The position numbers and the translations under genes are program-made. This document shows, in pieces, positions 39,301-51,643 of a stretch of DNA of 64,000 nucleotides. The notes beneath the pieces are model-generated. The model saw only the letters and a list, made by a program, of their open reading frames with translations, made no database searches and was not told where the DNA came from. The first letter of the stretch is position 1, and each line of letters begins with the position of its first letter. The stretch is from Microbotryum silenes-acaulis (taxonomy: Eukaryota; Basidiomycota; Microbotryomycetes; Microbotryales; Microbotryaceae). The stretch lies in contig QPFY01000001.1 of assembly GCA_003665825.1 (NCBI GenBank), forward strand, positions 2,163,001 to 2,227,000, read 5' to 3'.

Positions 39301-41594
39301 ATTTCAAGAGCGCCTAGCATACCGAGGTACGTAGCTCGAGCGAGACGCATAAAGTCCTCGTGCGATAGGGCGCGTAATCGTTTGGCCAGGGTCGCGCTCT
39401 TGTCCGAGAGCTCCGAAGTGCCGAGTTTGCCCGCTGGTGAGGCGCGTACGGAGGCCAGAGCTAGGGGATCATCTGGCTCTCCCATGGGCGAGTCTGTCGC
39501 ATCTGAGAAGGGCAGATGCTGAACGGTTCGTAGCACAGGTCAGGGATGTGTATGTGACATCGCACAGATCGCTTCCTTGGAGCTCACCTCTCTGACCAAT
39601 CTCCGCACATTTTTCAGCACATTCTCCCTCCAAGCCGCTACAGCGCCATCCATCCCGTCCGCTCGCACAAGCGCAGTCACAATAGGCTGGGTCCGGTCTC
39701 TCGCCCTCTCCCTCGTCTGCTCCTGTCCAACCTCACTCGTCTCATCCGTCGCATCCGAAAGGGAGACACCGAAAGCGCTCGTGAAAGCAGGCGACAGCGG
39801 AGTGACGCTAGAGCCTGACATCGGAGCCGATGCCGTCGTCATTGATGAGGGGTTCGCTCGGATCCATCGCCCAACAGCGACAAGTCGGTGGTAATCGACG
39901 ATCCCGACATCCATCTCATGGTTCAAGACCGTGACGAGCTCCGTCTCGAGTGACTTGGCGACCTGTGTTCGCAAGAGACCGAGTTTGCGTGGTAGCCCGT
40001 CCAATGCTTTGACGCGCGTGTACCGTAGCCGCGTGTATGCCTCGCTGCTGTTCGAATGTTTCCGCTTTGCATTGGGAGTGGAGGGTGTCGCAGAGGTGTA
40101 ATTATTGTTCGCTGTTGTCGAGCTTCTGGAGCGACCATTCTGCTCCGCTCCTCCACCGTTATGAGTCCCGTAGTACTCGGCCTCAATCTGCTCGCTCACT
40201 TCGAGCGCACCAATCCACTCTCCATTCTCAACGAGCTCCTTGACGGCTTCGACCCCATTCCACATCTCTTCAACGTCTCGTACCCCTCGCTCAATCGCTT
40301 CAAGTCCCCTCCGTCGTGCCTGCGCGCGCAATATGCTGAGACCTCGCTTCGCCGCACCGCCGACACCCGAACGATCGGGGGCGAGAGCGGTCTGTAGTTC
40401 AGCGATTTTGGCTAGCGTCATGTCGCCTTGATGATGCAGGGATTGCAAGTTGGACAGGGCAGAGAAGAAGGAAGAAGAACGTCGACCGATCTCACGCACG
40501 AGATGAGATTCGATGACGGCGGTGTAGTGCGAGAGCTTCTCCTGCAAGACTTGATCGGTCGCGAGATCGGCGAGGGTGAGTGGCCCCAACCGATCGATCG
40601 GTTCTGTAGCTAGGCCCGTGGAGGTGGAAGTTCTTCCTGGCCCTGACCCGGGCCCATCGTCGAAACCCGAGGTCCTCGTTGGTGAACTCGGAGGGGAGGA
40701 CTTGATGCGCTCGGTGACGAGATCAAAGGTGCGCGGATTGGAGAGGTTGAAGGCCGGGTCGAAAAAGATCTGCGGCACCTGCTCCAACGGCGGTAAGGGT
40801 TCCTCCCTCCCCAACCGGGGCGTGTTGATGACGACGGCGTGCTTGTCATCGATCGTGACGCCAAAAGTTCCGTCGTCGCGGGTCAGGACGGGCGAGTTGC
40901 TCACGTCGGCGGTGCCGTCTCTTCCGAGCCGACTCTCCTGCTGCCACCTCTCGAACGCGGGTGCGACCTCTTTGAGATAGGCGTCAAACTCGTCGATGTG
41001 CACTTGGCGTAGTTCGCCACCACCAATGACGATCGGCGGTGCTTGGTTACGACGTTGGGCGACCGACTTTGAGGTGGCGGAGGCTTTGGGCATGGTGCCG
41101 GCCGAAGTGAAGGTCGTGCCGAGCGACGAGATGGACGAAGGCAGGTACGGGTTCTGGGCGAGCGACAAGGCAGGTAGCCGTATCCCGGAGCCGATGCTCG
41201 ATCCGAGACTGGCGGTGGTGGTTCCGTTTCCGTCATTGATGATGCTCGAGATGTCTGTGAGAGTTAGAGTTGGGTACCGAGCAGGCAAGCACGTCACGTC
41301 ACGTCATCCCACGCGTCATCCCGTCACAGCGTCAGCTCTGGCAGCCACGGTGACGAGATCCCAGTTGGCTGACTCACGGTATTGACCGGTCTCGTTGGAT
41401 CCAATCGGTGGTGGAGGAGGGATCGTCGTCATAGGCTGCGGCCCTACCGAGGACGCTGATCCCAAGCCGAGTCCGACCGCAGCAGAGGACGACGAGGCCA
41501 TCATGCTGGTCATGGAGCGACTGGCGTCGACCGCAGTCGCATCCGAAGAGATCGACAGTCGGTTCGCTCGGGTAGCAGAAGACGCAGATGCCAT
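36367..41594 (-). CDS. VPS54: GARP complex subunit VPS54 with a long acidic C-terminal tail
   Basis: VPS54 is part of the GARP tether that receives endosome-derived vesicles at the trans-Golgi network. Exons on the minus strand give the N-terminal coiled-coil part (GDMTLAKIAELQTALAPD, ALEVSEQIEAEYYG), the middle (HVVHAVAELANLRFSKVI-like block, SAGVLALDVLADYLKVVI), and the diagnostic C-terminal Vps54 domain: KVKRDYQEHQSEIHSKLVAI, MGDRLEVHAKTL, LVKEHITLHKVLSRFL. After that domain, at about 37680, the frame continues for roughly 430 residues of Pro/Ala/Thr- and Glu-rich sequence, ending in five DVE repeats and EEVEEASFL. Most VPS54 proteins stop soon after the domain. Introns near 38240-38290, 38390-38460, 39490-39580 and 41250-41380 have GT..AG ends. 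ATG 41594 is the first in-frame one I see; the frame is open to about 41765 with a possible acceptor there, so more N-terminal sequence is likely. Confidence 0.88.
36380..36440 (-). repeat. 9-bp coding repeat (DVE) in the VPS54 tail
   Basis: Five near-perfect copies of gacgtcttc-type units encode Asp-Val-Glu repeats just before the stop; repeat number is probably variable between strains. Confidence 0.85.
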
Positions 41595-42196
41595 GGCCAA
41601 CAGGAACGAGCTCCTACTTCCTCGTCGGCTCTTCGACTCGTCTGGTTCGACCGGTCGTGTCGTGTCGCGAGACGGCGAAGGAGCGTGGCCACCGAGCGTG
41701 GGTGGGCTCGATCCCAAACCCGCGCCGGCTGATCCACGCGTCGGCCCCCACCTCGGATAGGCACGCCTCTGTATTCGATTAAATCACCTTTTGCTAGGGA
41801 AGCAGCCCAACGCCGTGAACTTTGTGCCGCAAAGAGGTTTACTGATTTCATGTTGTATTTCGTACCAATTTCGAGCTGTTCACTGATTAACACCTCAAGC
41901 CCTTCTCTTTAGGCTCGGCCGCCCCACCCGGGGCCCACCAGCAGGCATCATCGCAACGATCGACGACAGCGCAACTTGACGATGACGAACGATGACACGA
42001 CCGACGAGACAAATATTGGCCCTGTCGTAATCGGTAATCGGTAATCGTCCACCAAGTAGGGAGGTGGAAAGCGAGAAAAGCGTACACGACATTTGCATAC
42101 CAAGCTACAAGCATACACAGTCAACAGTCGAAGGAAGATATATCCACCATTCTAAACCATGTACGTGCCGAAAGCCCCACCGTTATCGTCCCGCGT
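41595..42196. other. VPS54 5' region
   Basis: About 600 bp between the first visible VPS54 ATG and the USP48-like stop. It probably includes the missing N-terminal codons and a first exon of VPS54, plus its promoter. No separate gene recognised. Confidence 0.4.
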
Positions 42197-45100
42197 TTAC
42201 TTGAAAGGCAAATCGCACATCTCGCACTGGGTCATACCCGACGCATTATGAAACGTGCACTGAGGGCAGGTCACCCCCTCTTCGGACATGAGCATTGTCT
42301 CGGCCTTTTCCTCCTCCTCTTCAACGGTTTCGATGATAACTTGGCGGCCCTTCTTCCACGAGGCGATCGGTACTGCTACCTCCGCGGCCGGCGATGCGGA
42401 TGATGATGAGGCGACCGCGTCCTCGATCTTTCGCTTCCTCGACGCCTCGATACCCGTAGGTACCTCCTCCACAACACTCGCTTCATCCACGACCATCTTC
42501 TCTGCGCCACCGACATGTTCCCACCCGGACAACCCCGTCCCTCCAAACCCTTCCTCCCTCCTCGCCTTCCCCTGGGACCGGATCTCATCCCCCACATCCT
42601 CCAACTTAGACAACCCCAACGCGCCTTCCTTAACTTCGAACAACTCGAGCACCATATCGGGCAAGATGCCCAACTTCTCGACCGTGGCAGACGAATCGTC
42701 CAATTCTTCACCTTTGAAGAAGAGCCGCTGGCAGATGGTAGGAATCGACAGCTTGTGGTCGATCTGTATACAGCGTTTTTGCCAGGAAAAGGATCAGGAA
42801 CTTTTGCTTCCCAACAAGCGATGAACAGAGACGAAGAGGCACTTACCGAAATCTTAAGCACCTTGACGGTGTCCGTTTTGTTCACCTCAATGAACGTCGC
42901 CGATCGGTTCTCGTACAACATCCCTTGGTTCCTCACGCGAGCCGAAGTACGCGTCGCACCGACCGCAGGAAAACGAACGACGAGCGGTTTCTGACCGTAT
43001 GTCTTCTGCGCCTTCAGAGGCATGCGCTTTCCATTCGTAGCAGGGGGCGGCGAGGAAAGGACCGTGATTTCGTCGCTATCGGAACTGTCGACGCGAGCTG
43101 TGCACCCGGACGACAAAAGAACGGGTCAGCTCTGGGCTCAGATTTCATGCACCCTATCCTGGGCTCTCGGAAAGGCACCTTTTCTGTAGTTTCCGTCCTT
43201 GTCGAACTTGTCTTCACCAATTGTGACGACCTTGATCGTCATCGTCGCAAAGTTCTCGCGCCTGTAGAGCTCGAACCAGGGACAGAGCATCAGCCCGAAA
43301 AGAGGCACAGCCGTGTGGCGCTTCCGTTGTAGCATGCACTCACTGTCGTTTGAAGCATTCTTCGCACGAAGCAGGCGAGCTCAAGAACTGCAACGTCTGA
43401 TAATCCTGCCACACCTTGATCTGCGGACCAGCGTTATAACTTTCACGAACCAGCGCGGTTGAAAACGTCAGTCTGGCCCACAGTCCATCCAGAACGCAGC
43501 GTGTCCGATCACTTACTTCTCCTGCAGCAGTTTCCATTCTTGACTCGTCACTGGGTGAATCGTACGAAGTTTTTTGTTCTCGGCTTCCAGATCCGCGAGC
43601 AGGCGTTGGTGTTCACAGAGAAGTTGGGAGTTGTCCAATTCACCCGGTCGTTCGCTCGTGACGGAGCGGTGCGAGACCGAATGGTTCCACTCGAACCATT
43701 GTTTTTTGAAGGCTGCAGGCACGAAAGAGGATGTGATGAGTCTAGATCCATTCTCTCATTTTTGGATCTCACACTCACCATAAGGGACGAGGAAATGTTC
43801 CCCTGTACCGGTCAACAAGATCTGCGTCCCGCCCAACCGCGTATCATTCGTGAAGCTCTTGAGCACACTCTATCAACAGAACCAAGTCAAAGTTTAGTCA
43901 ATGTCCCGAAACTACTCCACTCCACTCCTCGTGCCCAAAACTCACCTTCTCTTTTTTAGCCAATGCAACCATCCGATCATTCTCCTTGGACTCCTTGGCC
44001 TCTGCTTTTGCGCATTGAGGACACGCCTGGGATTGCTCCAAGCGCATCGGTTGCCAATCGGGGAAAAGGGATTGCAAGATCGCGGACTCCTAGAATGCGC
44101 TCAAGTTCTCCAGAGTAACCATTAGTTCTCTCTCACTGAATAAGGGTTACTTGAGAATGGAAAAAACGAACCTCGAAGGACAGTTGCTCGACGCGTTTGG
44201 GATCGTGGCGCGTGAGTCCGTGTTCGCACTTCACGTCGGAGAGATAACGTTCGCTCTGGGGTGAAGGGTCCGACGCTGATCCGGGGACGTGCATCTTGGG
44301 CTTGGGGGTGCGCAACCAATCTATGCGAGCCCCGTCCATCATCAGCTAACGATCTAGATCCATTGGTTTTGCTTGTGTTGTTCAAGCTCACCTTTGAACC
44401 AAGGTTTAGAAATCGCCACATCACGACCCGTGTCAGCCCCATTCATCGCCTGCGTATGTTCGGCATGCTCGAGCACGTAGAGCTCCTCGACAACATGGGA
44501 CCAAACGCAATCGTGGCAAAAATCACGCGGGATCTGAAGTTCGGGGTCGAGGGTGACGCCAAGGGAGGAGAGGGCTTCGATTCCGGCCTGTGAGTAGAAT
44601 CATGCGAACAAAATCAGCGCGGATTCAAGAAAGGATCGCAAATAAGAGTGAGGCGTACCTTGGAAACGCGCTTCATGAGATCCGCCTTGTGAGGATCAAT
44701 CTTGCCATGCTCGCACATGATAGCCGTCGAAGACAGCTTGTTCGAGCTTGAATCCGCCTTCACGTCCGCGACACCTTCCATGGGTCCTGCTTCCACATCC
44801 TCCATGGCTTGTCCTCCTTCGCCCGAGCTCTGAACTTCCGTGATCGACGAGTGAGGCTCATTCCCTCCGTCGACACCATTCGCAATCTCCTTCTTCACCT
44901 CCTCCTCCACCTCCTCCGTTCCACCATCCCTCTCATCTCCGCCAGCCCCTTTCGAATCCTGCTTCCTCGACGTCTTCTTGAGCCCCTGCCCAAGCCATCT
45001 CACCAACTCGCGCTTATCAACCGCATAACTCGGTCCACCCCCTTCTCTCTCCTCATCGACTTGCCAAACGCGATAGACGGATCTCTTCGCCTCGCGCAGG

Positions 45101-47900
45101 CGATCAAATTCTTCTTTGACCGAGGCGACCCTGGTCAGAGCAACAACACAAGGGTAGGGTTCAGGCATGGATGCTAATACCAGCCCCACATCTTTCCAAC
45201 TCACCTCGCATGATACTCGTCCACCATCTTCCCGTGTGCATCATCAAGGCGTTGAACTTCGGCCAGGGCGAGTAAAGGAGGGATCGGGTCGACGTTGATG
45301 GGGGCGGGAGCCATCTCGGACGTGCCGATGACTCTGTATTGGCGTTTAGGGACAGATTCGCTTCGACGCTTGTAAACGAGCATGTCTGTCCGTTCAGACG
45401 ATCGTGATGGTGTCAATGCAGCGCCTCGACAAGCGGGAGGAAGAATTGCCACTTACAAGCATCTTTCGATTTAGGACGTTTGCTGCGGGACCCGACACGA
45501 CATCCCCAGAACGTCAGCCAACCTCGCACATCGAAGCTTTTACCTTCCCCCGCAACTCACCTAGTCCCATCCGTCTTCCCACCCCCATTCTGAACCTGCA
45601 CCTTTACCTTGGCCTTGGCCTTCGCTTTCCCCCTCCCTTGCACCTTCGACTTGGGCTTTCCCCTTCCTTTCGAGCCACCCTCCTGATACTCATCATCCGA
45701 GGATACAACAATCTCATCGACGTCCTCATCGTCCTCTTCTTCTCCATCTTCCTCTTCGTCCTTGCATACCCGAGAAGTGTCGAAGTCCTCGATGGGGGTG
45801 ACAACTTCGTCATCGAAGAGATACCACTGATTCGAACTATCGAAATAAAAACTCGCATCAGGTGAGCTCCTGCTCCGCCCAGCTAAAGACACCCAAGCCC
45901 CCCCCCCCCACCCCAAAAAAACATACCTATCATCAAATACCTGCGCAACATAATGTCCATGATGCGCGCTGACCCCCTTATGCAACAAAACACCCTTCAG
46001 ATCGTACCACATTTCCCCCTCCCTTTGACTCGCTTCAACGAATTGACTCATGTCGATCGATGGGGGGTACGAGATGGAGTGCTGCGATTTTTTGCGCTGG
46101 CCTTGTTTGAGGGAGTAGACGAAGCGCAGGAGGGAGAAATGAAGGACCTGTGTTCCAGAGGGAGGCGTGTTGAATTATTTCTGCTGCGTTCGATCGGGTT
46201 AGTTTGACTGACCGGTGGTAGTGAATCCAGTCGGGTATAGCGAATCGCATCGCATTTCTTCTGACAATTGTCGCAGTAGTACCTGTAAGAGGGCACCCTT
46301 CATCAATCGCGCTGGCCAGACTGATGGAGAGAATACTGACTTACTGATTCTCCTTTTCCATCCTCTCATCACCCAGACTTTCCGCGACCCTAGCCTCGAG
46401 CTCACAATTCGCCTGTTAAACGTGAAGAACTGCCCATGGTCAACATCCGTCCATAGGAGATGTTCAATGTCGCACGGGACGGTTCTGGCAACTGCTTACC
46501 TTGAGCGTCACTTCGAGTTCGTTGAAGGTCGAGCTCCGTTCGGACGCGTTGTTGCAGCCCGTGCATCGGGTGCCATAGAAGATCTTACCCTCGAACTGCA
46601 CACTCCAGTAGTCAGCCTTATCCCATTCTTCAGCCAGACGACCTATTTAGAGCCCATCGCTCGCACTTACCCTGCTGGCGATCAACCCCCCCACCTCCTC
46701 CCCTTCAGACCTGCCCCTAGCCTTCCCCGCCTGCCTCACCTCATGATCCAACAAACTCATGAACAGCTTCTGAAACTCGGTCGCATCCTGCTGTTCGCCC
46801 GTATCCAATTTGAGGGATCGGATCAAGGGTGTGGGGTCATAGACGGCCTGGACGGAGGTTTGGAGAAATGTGAAGAGCACTTGGAGGTGGTAGAGCGGGG
46901 AGTTGGTGATGGGTGTTGGGCAGGTCGGCGAGACGGGTTTGCAGGCGTAGATACCGTTGCGGAAGACGGGGTCGCGGAACCAGACCTGTGATTGTACAGG
47001 AGAAAAAGATGGTCAGTCCGAGGGCCGAAAGAACACCCCGGGGGCGGGGCTCGAATGCGCACCTGGAGAAAACTGTTGGCGTAGCAGGTTGCGCCAAGGT
47101 TCTGTGGGACATTGCATGTCGCTCTGCTTAGTATATTCCAGCTGTCTGGAGCGAGTGTGCTGCCGACCTTGAGTCCGACCGGTACGCCCGGTTCGCGCAG
47201 ATTCAGGCCCGGATCTTCGCCGACCCCTCTTGACGAAGCAAATGTTTCCAGCGCTTTCTCTATGAGCTCATAGCGAAGGTCAGGAACGCGGAACCGCTCT
47301 CCACACGCTCGGGGGGGATGATGACTGACCTGTATGCTCCCACTCTTGCTGACCCAACCAGTTCAAGCACTTGGGATCGGTCGAACAATTCTCGGACGAG
47401 CACTCGAGGGGGTCCTTGGCTGTCGCCTTCTCCTTGCCCTTCCTGGAGGCCGGTTCCTGGACGCCGACGGCTCTGCGTTCGTCTTGGTCATCGTCGGTCG
47501 TGGTATCGATGACGATCGTGCCTGCTTTGACAGTTTGAGCGGCCCCAGACGAGCGTGATTGTCCGGTGTGCACGAGTGGGGAGTCGGGCTGCACCCCCAC
47601 TTGGCCGTTGGTGGTGATCGCGTCGTAGCTCCATCGAGACGTGCAAGACCTCCGGTATCCTCTTTCATCCTCTGTCACTTGCCCGGCCCGACTCGCCATC
47701 TCAATCCCATAAGCGAGCCTCATCAACCGCTCATCCAAATCCTGCTTACTGGACCCACCCAAATTCCACGTGCTCATCCTCCCCATCGCACGGCCCTCCT
47801 TCATCGTTGGAGCACGGGCATTGTCCTCCTGGACGCGGTGCCAGACTTGTTGTAAAGGCGTCGGACGGACATGCGTCTTGTGGGAAGACTTTTTCACCAT
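42197..47900 (-). CDS. USP48: Ubiquitin carboxyl-terminal hydrolase of the USP48 type
   Basis: A deubiquitinase with many introns (more than a dozen). From the ATG at 47900: a basic N-terminus; a Cys-rich patch (NCSTDPKCLNWLGQQEWEH) matching USP48 NCxxNPxCLxGIGExxW; the Cys box NLGATCYANSFLQVWF with the catalytic Cys at about 47070; the QQDA box (GEQQDATEFQKLFMSLLDHE); a CxxC pair YYCDNCQKKCDA; and the His box GVSAHHGHYVAQVFDD with QWYLFDDE. Then come an acidic Lys-rich insert, a DUSP-like part (CEHGKIDPHKADLMKRVSK), further Cys motifs (SCEECFKRQ), a ubiquitin-like domain (FIEVNKTDTVKVLKI..., KLGILPDMVLELFE), and a C-terminal RanBP2-type zinc finger CPQCTFHNASGMTQCEMCDL. The last feature is not typical of animal USP48 and would bind ubiquitin or RNA. 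Catalytic residues are all present. I could not prove every small exon. Confidence 0.85.
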
Positions 47901-48457
47901 CCTCTCCGTCTCGGAGACGGCTGAGGTGAGGAAGACAGCTGGGGCAGGTGCGAGTGGGTGGGTGGGAAAGGGGAACAGACAAGCAACAAGCGCGCGCGCG
48001 AGGCAGGCCGGCCAGGCGCATCAGTTGGCGCATCCGCGCGCGACGTCACTGACCGAAATCGAGTATTGGACTCGTGTATATAGGATAAGATGGGAGACAA
48101 ATTCGTACTTGATGACCTTTGGCACAACATGTATGGAATTGAATTTTTCAATCGCCTCAATACCACACTATCCCACCCTTTAAAGTAGTGGGATCCCCTT
48201 CAGGTCGTCTCTGCCCTCTCTCCTTCTGTCCCTCTCCGTTGTTCAGCCCCATCTTCTCTGATGATGATGACCTTTTGCCGTAGTTGAATACACTGAACAC
48301 TGAACCTCCGCCTCCCCGAGAACGACGCTTCGCAACCCTTCCTTCGATGACCACCCTCTCCTATCCCAGTCGTCAAAACTAATCTCCTCTCCAATCCTTT
48401 CCGAATCGTCCCCCCAAGATCCCATCCCTCATTCAATTGTGATGAGACGTGGTGAAT
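47901..48457. other. Intergenic region between USP48-like and H-protein genes
   Basis: About 560 bp: promoter of the USP48-like gene and 3' UTR of the H-protein gene. A short GCGCGC run lies at 47990-48002. No gene seen. Confidence 0.5.
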
Positions 48458-49171
48458 CTAATGAGCATCACCTGCACCGGCGCAGAACGCCTTGTACGCA
48501 TCGTCGTTCAAGAGCTGTTCGAATTCGGACGGGTTGGACAACTTGATCTTGGCGAGCCAGCCTGATCGACAATCGATCAATCAGTTCCCGCCTTTTTCAT
48601 GATCTGGAAGAAACCGACCGAAAGTGAAGCTGACCGACCTTCGTCCTGAGCACTCTTGTTCAACAAGCCCGGCTCGTCGCCCAACGCATCGTTCACTTCC
48701 TCAATCTGTCCCGAAACGGGTGCATAAATATCCGACGCCGCTTTGACGCTCTCGACCGCTCCGATCTGTTCCCCTTTCACGACTTGGGTTTCGGGTGTAG
48801 GCAGTTCGACGTAGACGACGTCGCCGAGCGATTTTTGCGCATAGTCCGTGATGCCGATCGTGCCGATCGAGGAGGAGCTATCGAAGCGAATCCATTCGTG
48901 TTCGATCGTGTAGCGCGTCGCTGATAAGGCAGAAGCGGGGGAAAGAGATCAGTTTTCGTTGCTATGCACTATTTCTCCATCAGCGTGTTTCCCTCGCTCT
49001 TCCTACTGTTCACACCCTCCCTTCCTCTCCCTTCCCTTATCCCTCTCTCCCCTCCTCCTCAAACTCACTAACGACCGTCCTCACCGCCATATGACGCTGC
49101 GCGAACCCCGCACCGGTCGAACGAACGATAGAGCGCAACAAAGTAGGTCGGAGCATCGAGGTGGCCAACAT
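48458..49171 (-). CDS. GCV3: Glycine cleavage system H protein, mitochondrial
   Basis: The H protein carries a lipoyl arm that passes the aminomethyl group between the P, T and L proteins of the glycine cleavage complex in the mitochondrial matrix. The first exon, from ATG 49171, encodes an Arg/Ser-rich leader (MLATSMLRPTLLRSIVRST) typical of a mitochondrial presequence. The mature part reads TRYTIEHEWIRFD, IGITDYAQKSLGDVVYVELP, and GAVESVKAASDIYAPVSG, in which the Lys of VKAAS is the lipoylation site. It continues with LGDEPGLLNKSAQDEG, GWLAKIKLSNPSEFEQLL and ends AFCAGAGDAH at 48458. Introns lie after the leader (49078-48920, CT-rich) and around 48650-48560. The length, about 160 aa, is normal. 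Confidence 0.93.
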
Positions 49172-49667
49172 GATGCTTAGCGAGTTTGCGCGGGAGGAGA
49201 CGAAAGCGCCGGGCTATGCGGTGGAGGGATGATACGCGTTGTTCTTTGCGGTCGTCGAGTTTGGCCCGCGTGCACGGGAAGCCAGCCGATACGGGAGCTA
49301 TTGAGCGGATTAGAAAAGGTTTCTAGTGACGAATTGCAGCACCGGTTCCGAACAGCTGCGCCCAGTGTCAACTTTACGGAGAATCTTGTCCCACGGCCGA
49401 CGCCTGGTCGGAGGCATTCAGACGAGATAATCAAGAAAGCTCTGCAAGAACAGGAAGAATAGCCGGTCCCGCTTGCGTTCATTTCGAAACGTCCAAGCCG
49501 GACGCAAGAGGTGCGTTTGCAACAAAGGAAACGATGGTTTATGCAATTAAGTAAATATAGAAAGGAACAAAGAAAAAAGAACCTTGCCCGCGTTCCAAAA
49601 AAAAAACGGTCGACAAGAAGATGGTGGGTCCGGGAAAGCAACAGATTTGTAGCTCGACCGTTTTCGT
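49172..49667. other. Intergenic region between H-protein and CYSTM genes
   Basis: About 500 bp holding the H-protein promoter and the 3' UTR of the CYSTM gene. A-rich runs lie at 49555-49610. No gene seen. Confidence 0.5.
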
Positions 49668-50836
49668 TCACATCAACATGTCGCAGCACATCTCCTCGGC
49701 GCTGATCGGGGCGAACGAAACCATCATGGGTCAGTTGCATTTCCGCGACCCAAGGGAGTACGACTTCTCGCACTGACCAGCAACACAGGCAAGCACCGGC
49801 CAAGCAAGCGCAGCAACCCGTTCCCGCTCCTACACCCGACGATTTCTGGTTCGGTTGCACGTAGACCCTGCAAAATACAACGATCAATTCACCCATCCTG
49901 TCAGCTCTCATCCCGAATCGAGAGCCAGACGAGTCTCTCCACCCGAGTCGGCCGAGTTGGAAAGGACGTACTGTTGAGGCATCTGTTGTTGTCCATATGC
50001 TTGTTGGGGGTAGTAGGCTCTATTCGATTCAAAGGGTAGAGCACGGTGATGAGCATCGCTGCAGGACGCCAGCTGATCCATTCCGCCGTGTTCAGTGCGC
50101 CGTTCGGCCATTCCCTAAGGTCGTTTGTTGCGTTGACCGAACGTGGGCTTTCCCCCGGGCGAACTCACTGCTGAGGGGATTGAAGGGGTTGAGGGGGTTG
50201 AGGGGGGTAGTACTGTGCAAGCACGTCAGGAACACAGAGGTCAGTCTGCTGTATCAAAGACGTTGGACCGATGTTGAGATCTTGTGACGCACGCCCTGTT
50301 GAGGCGCTCCTTGTTGGTACTGTTGCTGTTGTTGCTGCGGGTCTATTGTTTCAGGAAAGGCGGGGATGATATCGTGTGTCAGTCCGGATGATCGATACAG
50401 CTAGTCGTGCATGTATGACTCGATCGTGCAGGAAGGTCTCGATGCCCAAAGAAGTGTGGCTGTGCACACCTCGGGACGAACGACCGACGGGGTGTCTCGA
50501 ATGATTTCATCGTCGGTCAGGGGACACCGCCTCGGGGAACCGCCCAGCGCCTTCATTGAGAAAGACGACCACCACCAACGTACATCCACCTTGCTGAGGG
50601 TACCCCTTGTTCTGTTGTCCACCGTAATAGTCCTGCAGGGAAGGGGGAGGGTGGGAAGGACGTGATCAGTTCTCCGGGGGGTGTCCCGTCGGGTCTGCGA
50701 ACGACGAAGGAGAGTCTATTCTTGGACGGCGGGGGGTTGGACGAAGCCCAGTAGGCGAACGAGAGCGCGAGGGCGGCGGGTACATGAAAGTGTAGAGGAG
50801 GGGATGAGCAGTGAAGGTGCTTACTTGAGCGGCCAT
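49668..50836 (-). CDS. Gln/Pro-rich CYSTM-domain protein
   Basis: CYSTM proteins are small, tail-anchored stress-response proteins whose C-terminal Cys-rich helix sits in or near the plasma membrane. The spliced reading is MAAQ, then YYGGQQNKGYPQQ, PQQQQQQYQQGAPQQ, YYPPQPPQPLQSPQQ, AYGQQQMPQQ, VYVQPNQKSSGVGAGTG and last CCACLAGACLCCC + AEEMCCDMLM, with the stop at 49668. The final two pieces join across an intron (gtcagt...gatcag) that splits a Cys codon, restoring the classic CYSTM ending. Six or so exons, each short and beginning or ending in Gln codons; one donor near 50297 looks like GC rather than GT. The small exons in the Gln/Pro-rich part are the least certain. Confidence 0.75.
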
Positions 50837-51643
50837 AATTGAGTTAAAGGTTGATGGGGAGATGGGGAGGTTGGGGAGGTTGGGAAGGCTGGGTGTGGGG
50901 GAGCGGTAGAGGTGCAAGTAGGTGGCGCTGCGCTTGGGAAAGTGACGGTCGGATGAAACAAGCGCAAGAACGAGTCGAGGGCGCGCGCCAAAACCGACTT
51001 TTGGCCGTCGGCGATTGGCTGAAGGGGAGTCCTAATCAGCTAACCTTTAAATATTTAGATATACTCCCTCATACTTTTTATAATGGCATAGTTTTTCCCA
51101 ATAAATCCTATTTGACTTTGGCAAAGGGCATATTATATAAATACAATATAATCTAGCACACTCTTTTATAAATAGTATTAATTTAGTATCACTCTTTCAT
51201 CCTTTTTCATTTCGGCCTCGGAGACATGAAAATATCTTTTCTATTTTGCTCGCATATGCATATAACAGTGAAAGGGGTGGCAAGCCCATCGCTACTAATA
51301 CTACTCTTGGGAATCGTGCTCTCAATTGAGCGTGGTCTCCTTGCTTCGTTTTTCACGGTCTCACTTGACTGGCATGGCTATGGATCCACGGGCAGTGAGT
51401 GATCAAGGACCAAAAGGTAATTTCTGATCTTCAGAGTAGTTGACCTTGCACGACACGATTCCATCTCCGAGAAGAGTCGTCACCTCCCACCGTTGGCCCC
51501 CGGCGTCGAATTGAAATCGTCGATCAGCTGGTTAGAAAAACGTGACCTGCGCGCCATCTCCCGCGATTCGAGCTGATTCGAGCGCGGGCAAAGCTGCGAA
51601 AAGGTTCGCAAAGGTTCGCGACCATCGGTTTGGTTTCTGACCC
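50837..51643. other. Divergent intergenic region with an AT-rich island
   Basis: About 800 bp between the starts of the CYSTM gene and the helicase gene. Within it, 51040-51190 is strikingly AT-rich against GC-rich surroundings (for example tatttagatatac, attatataaatacaatataat). It may be a promoter element or an organellar insertion. No gene seen. Confidence 0.5.
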
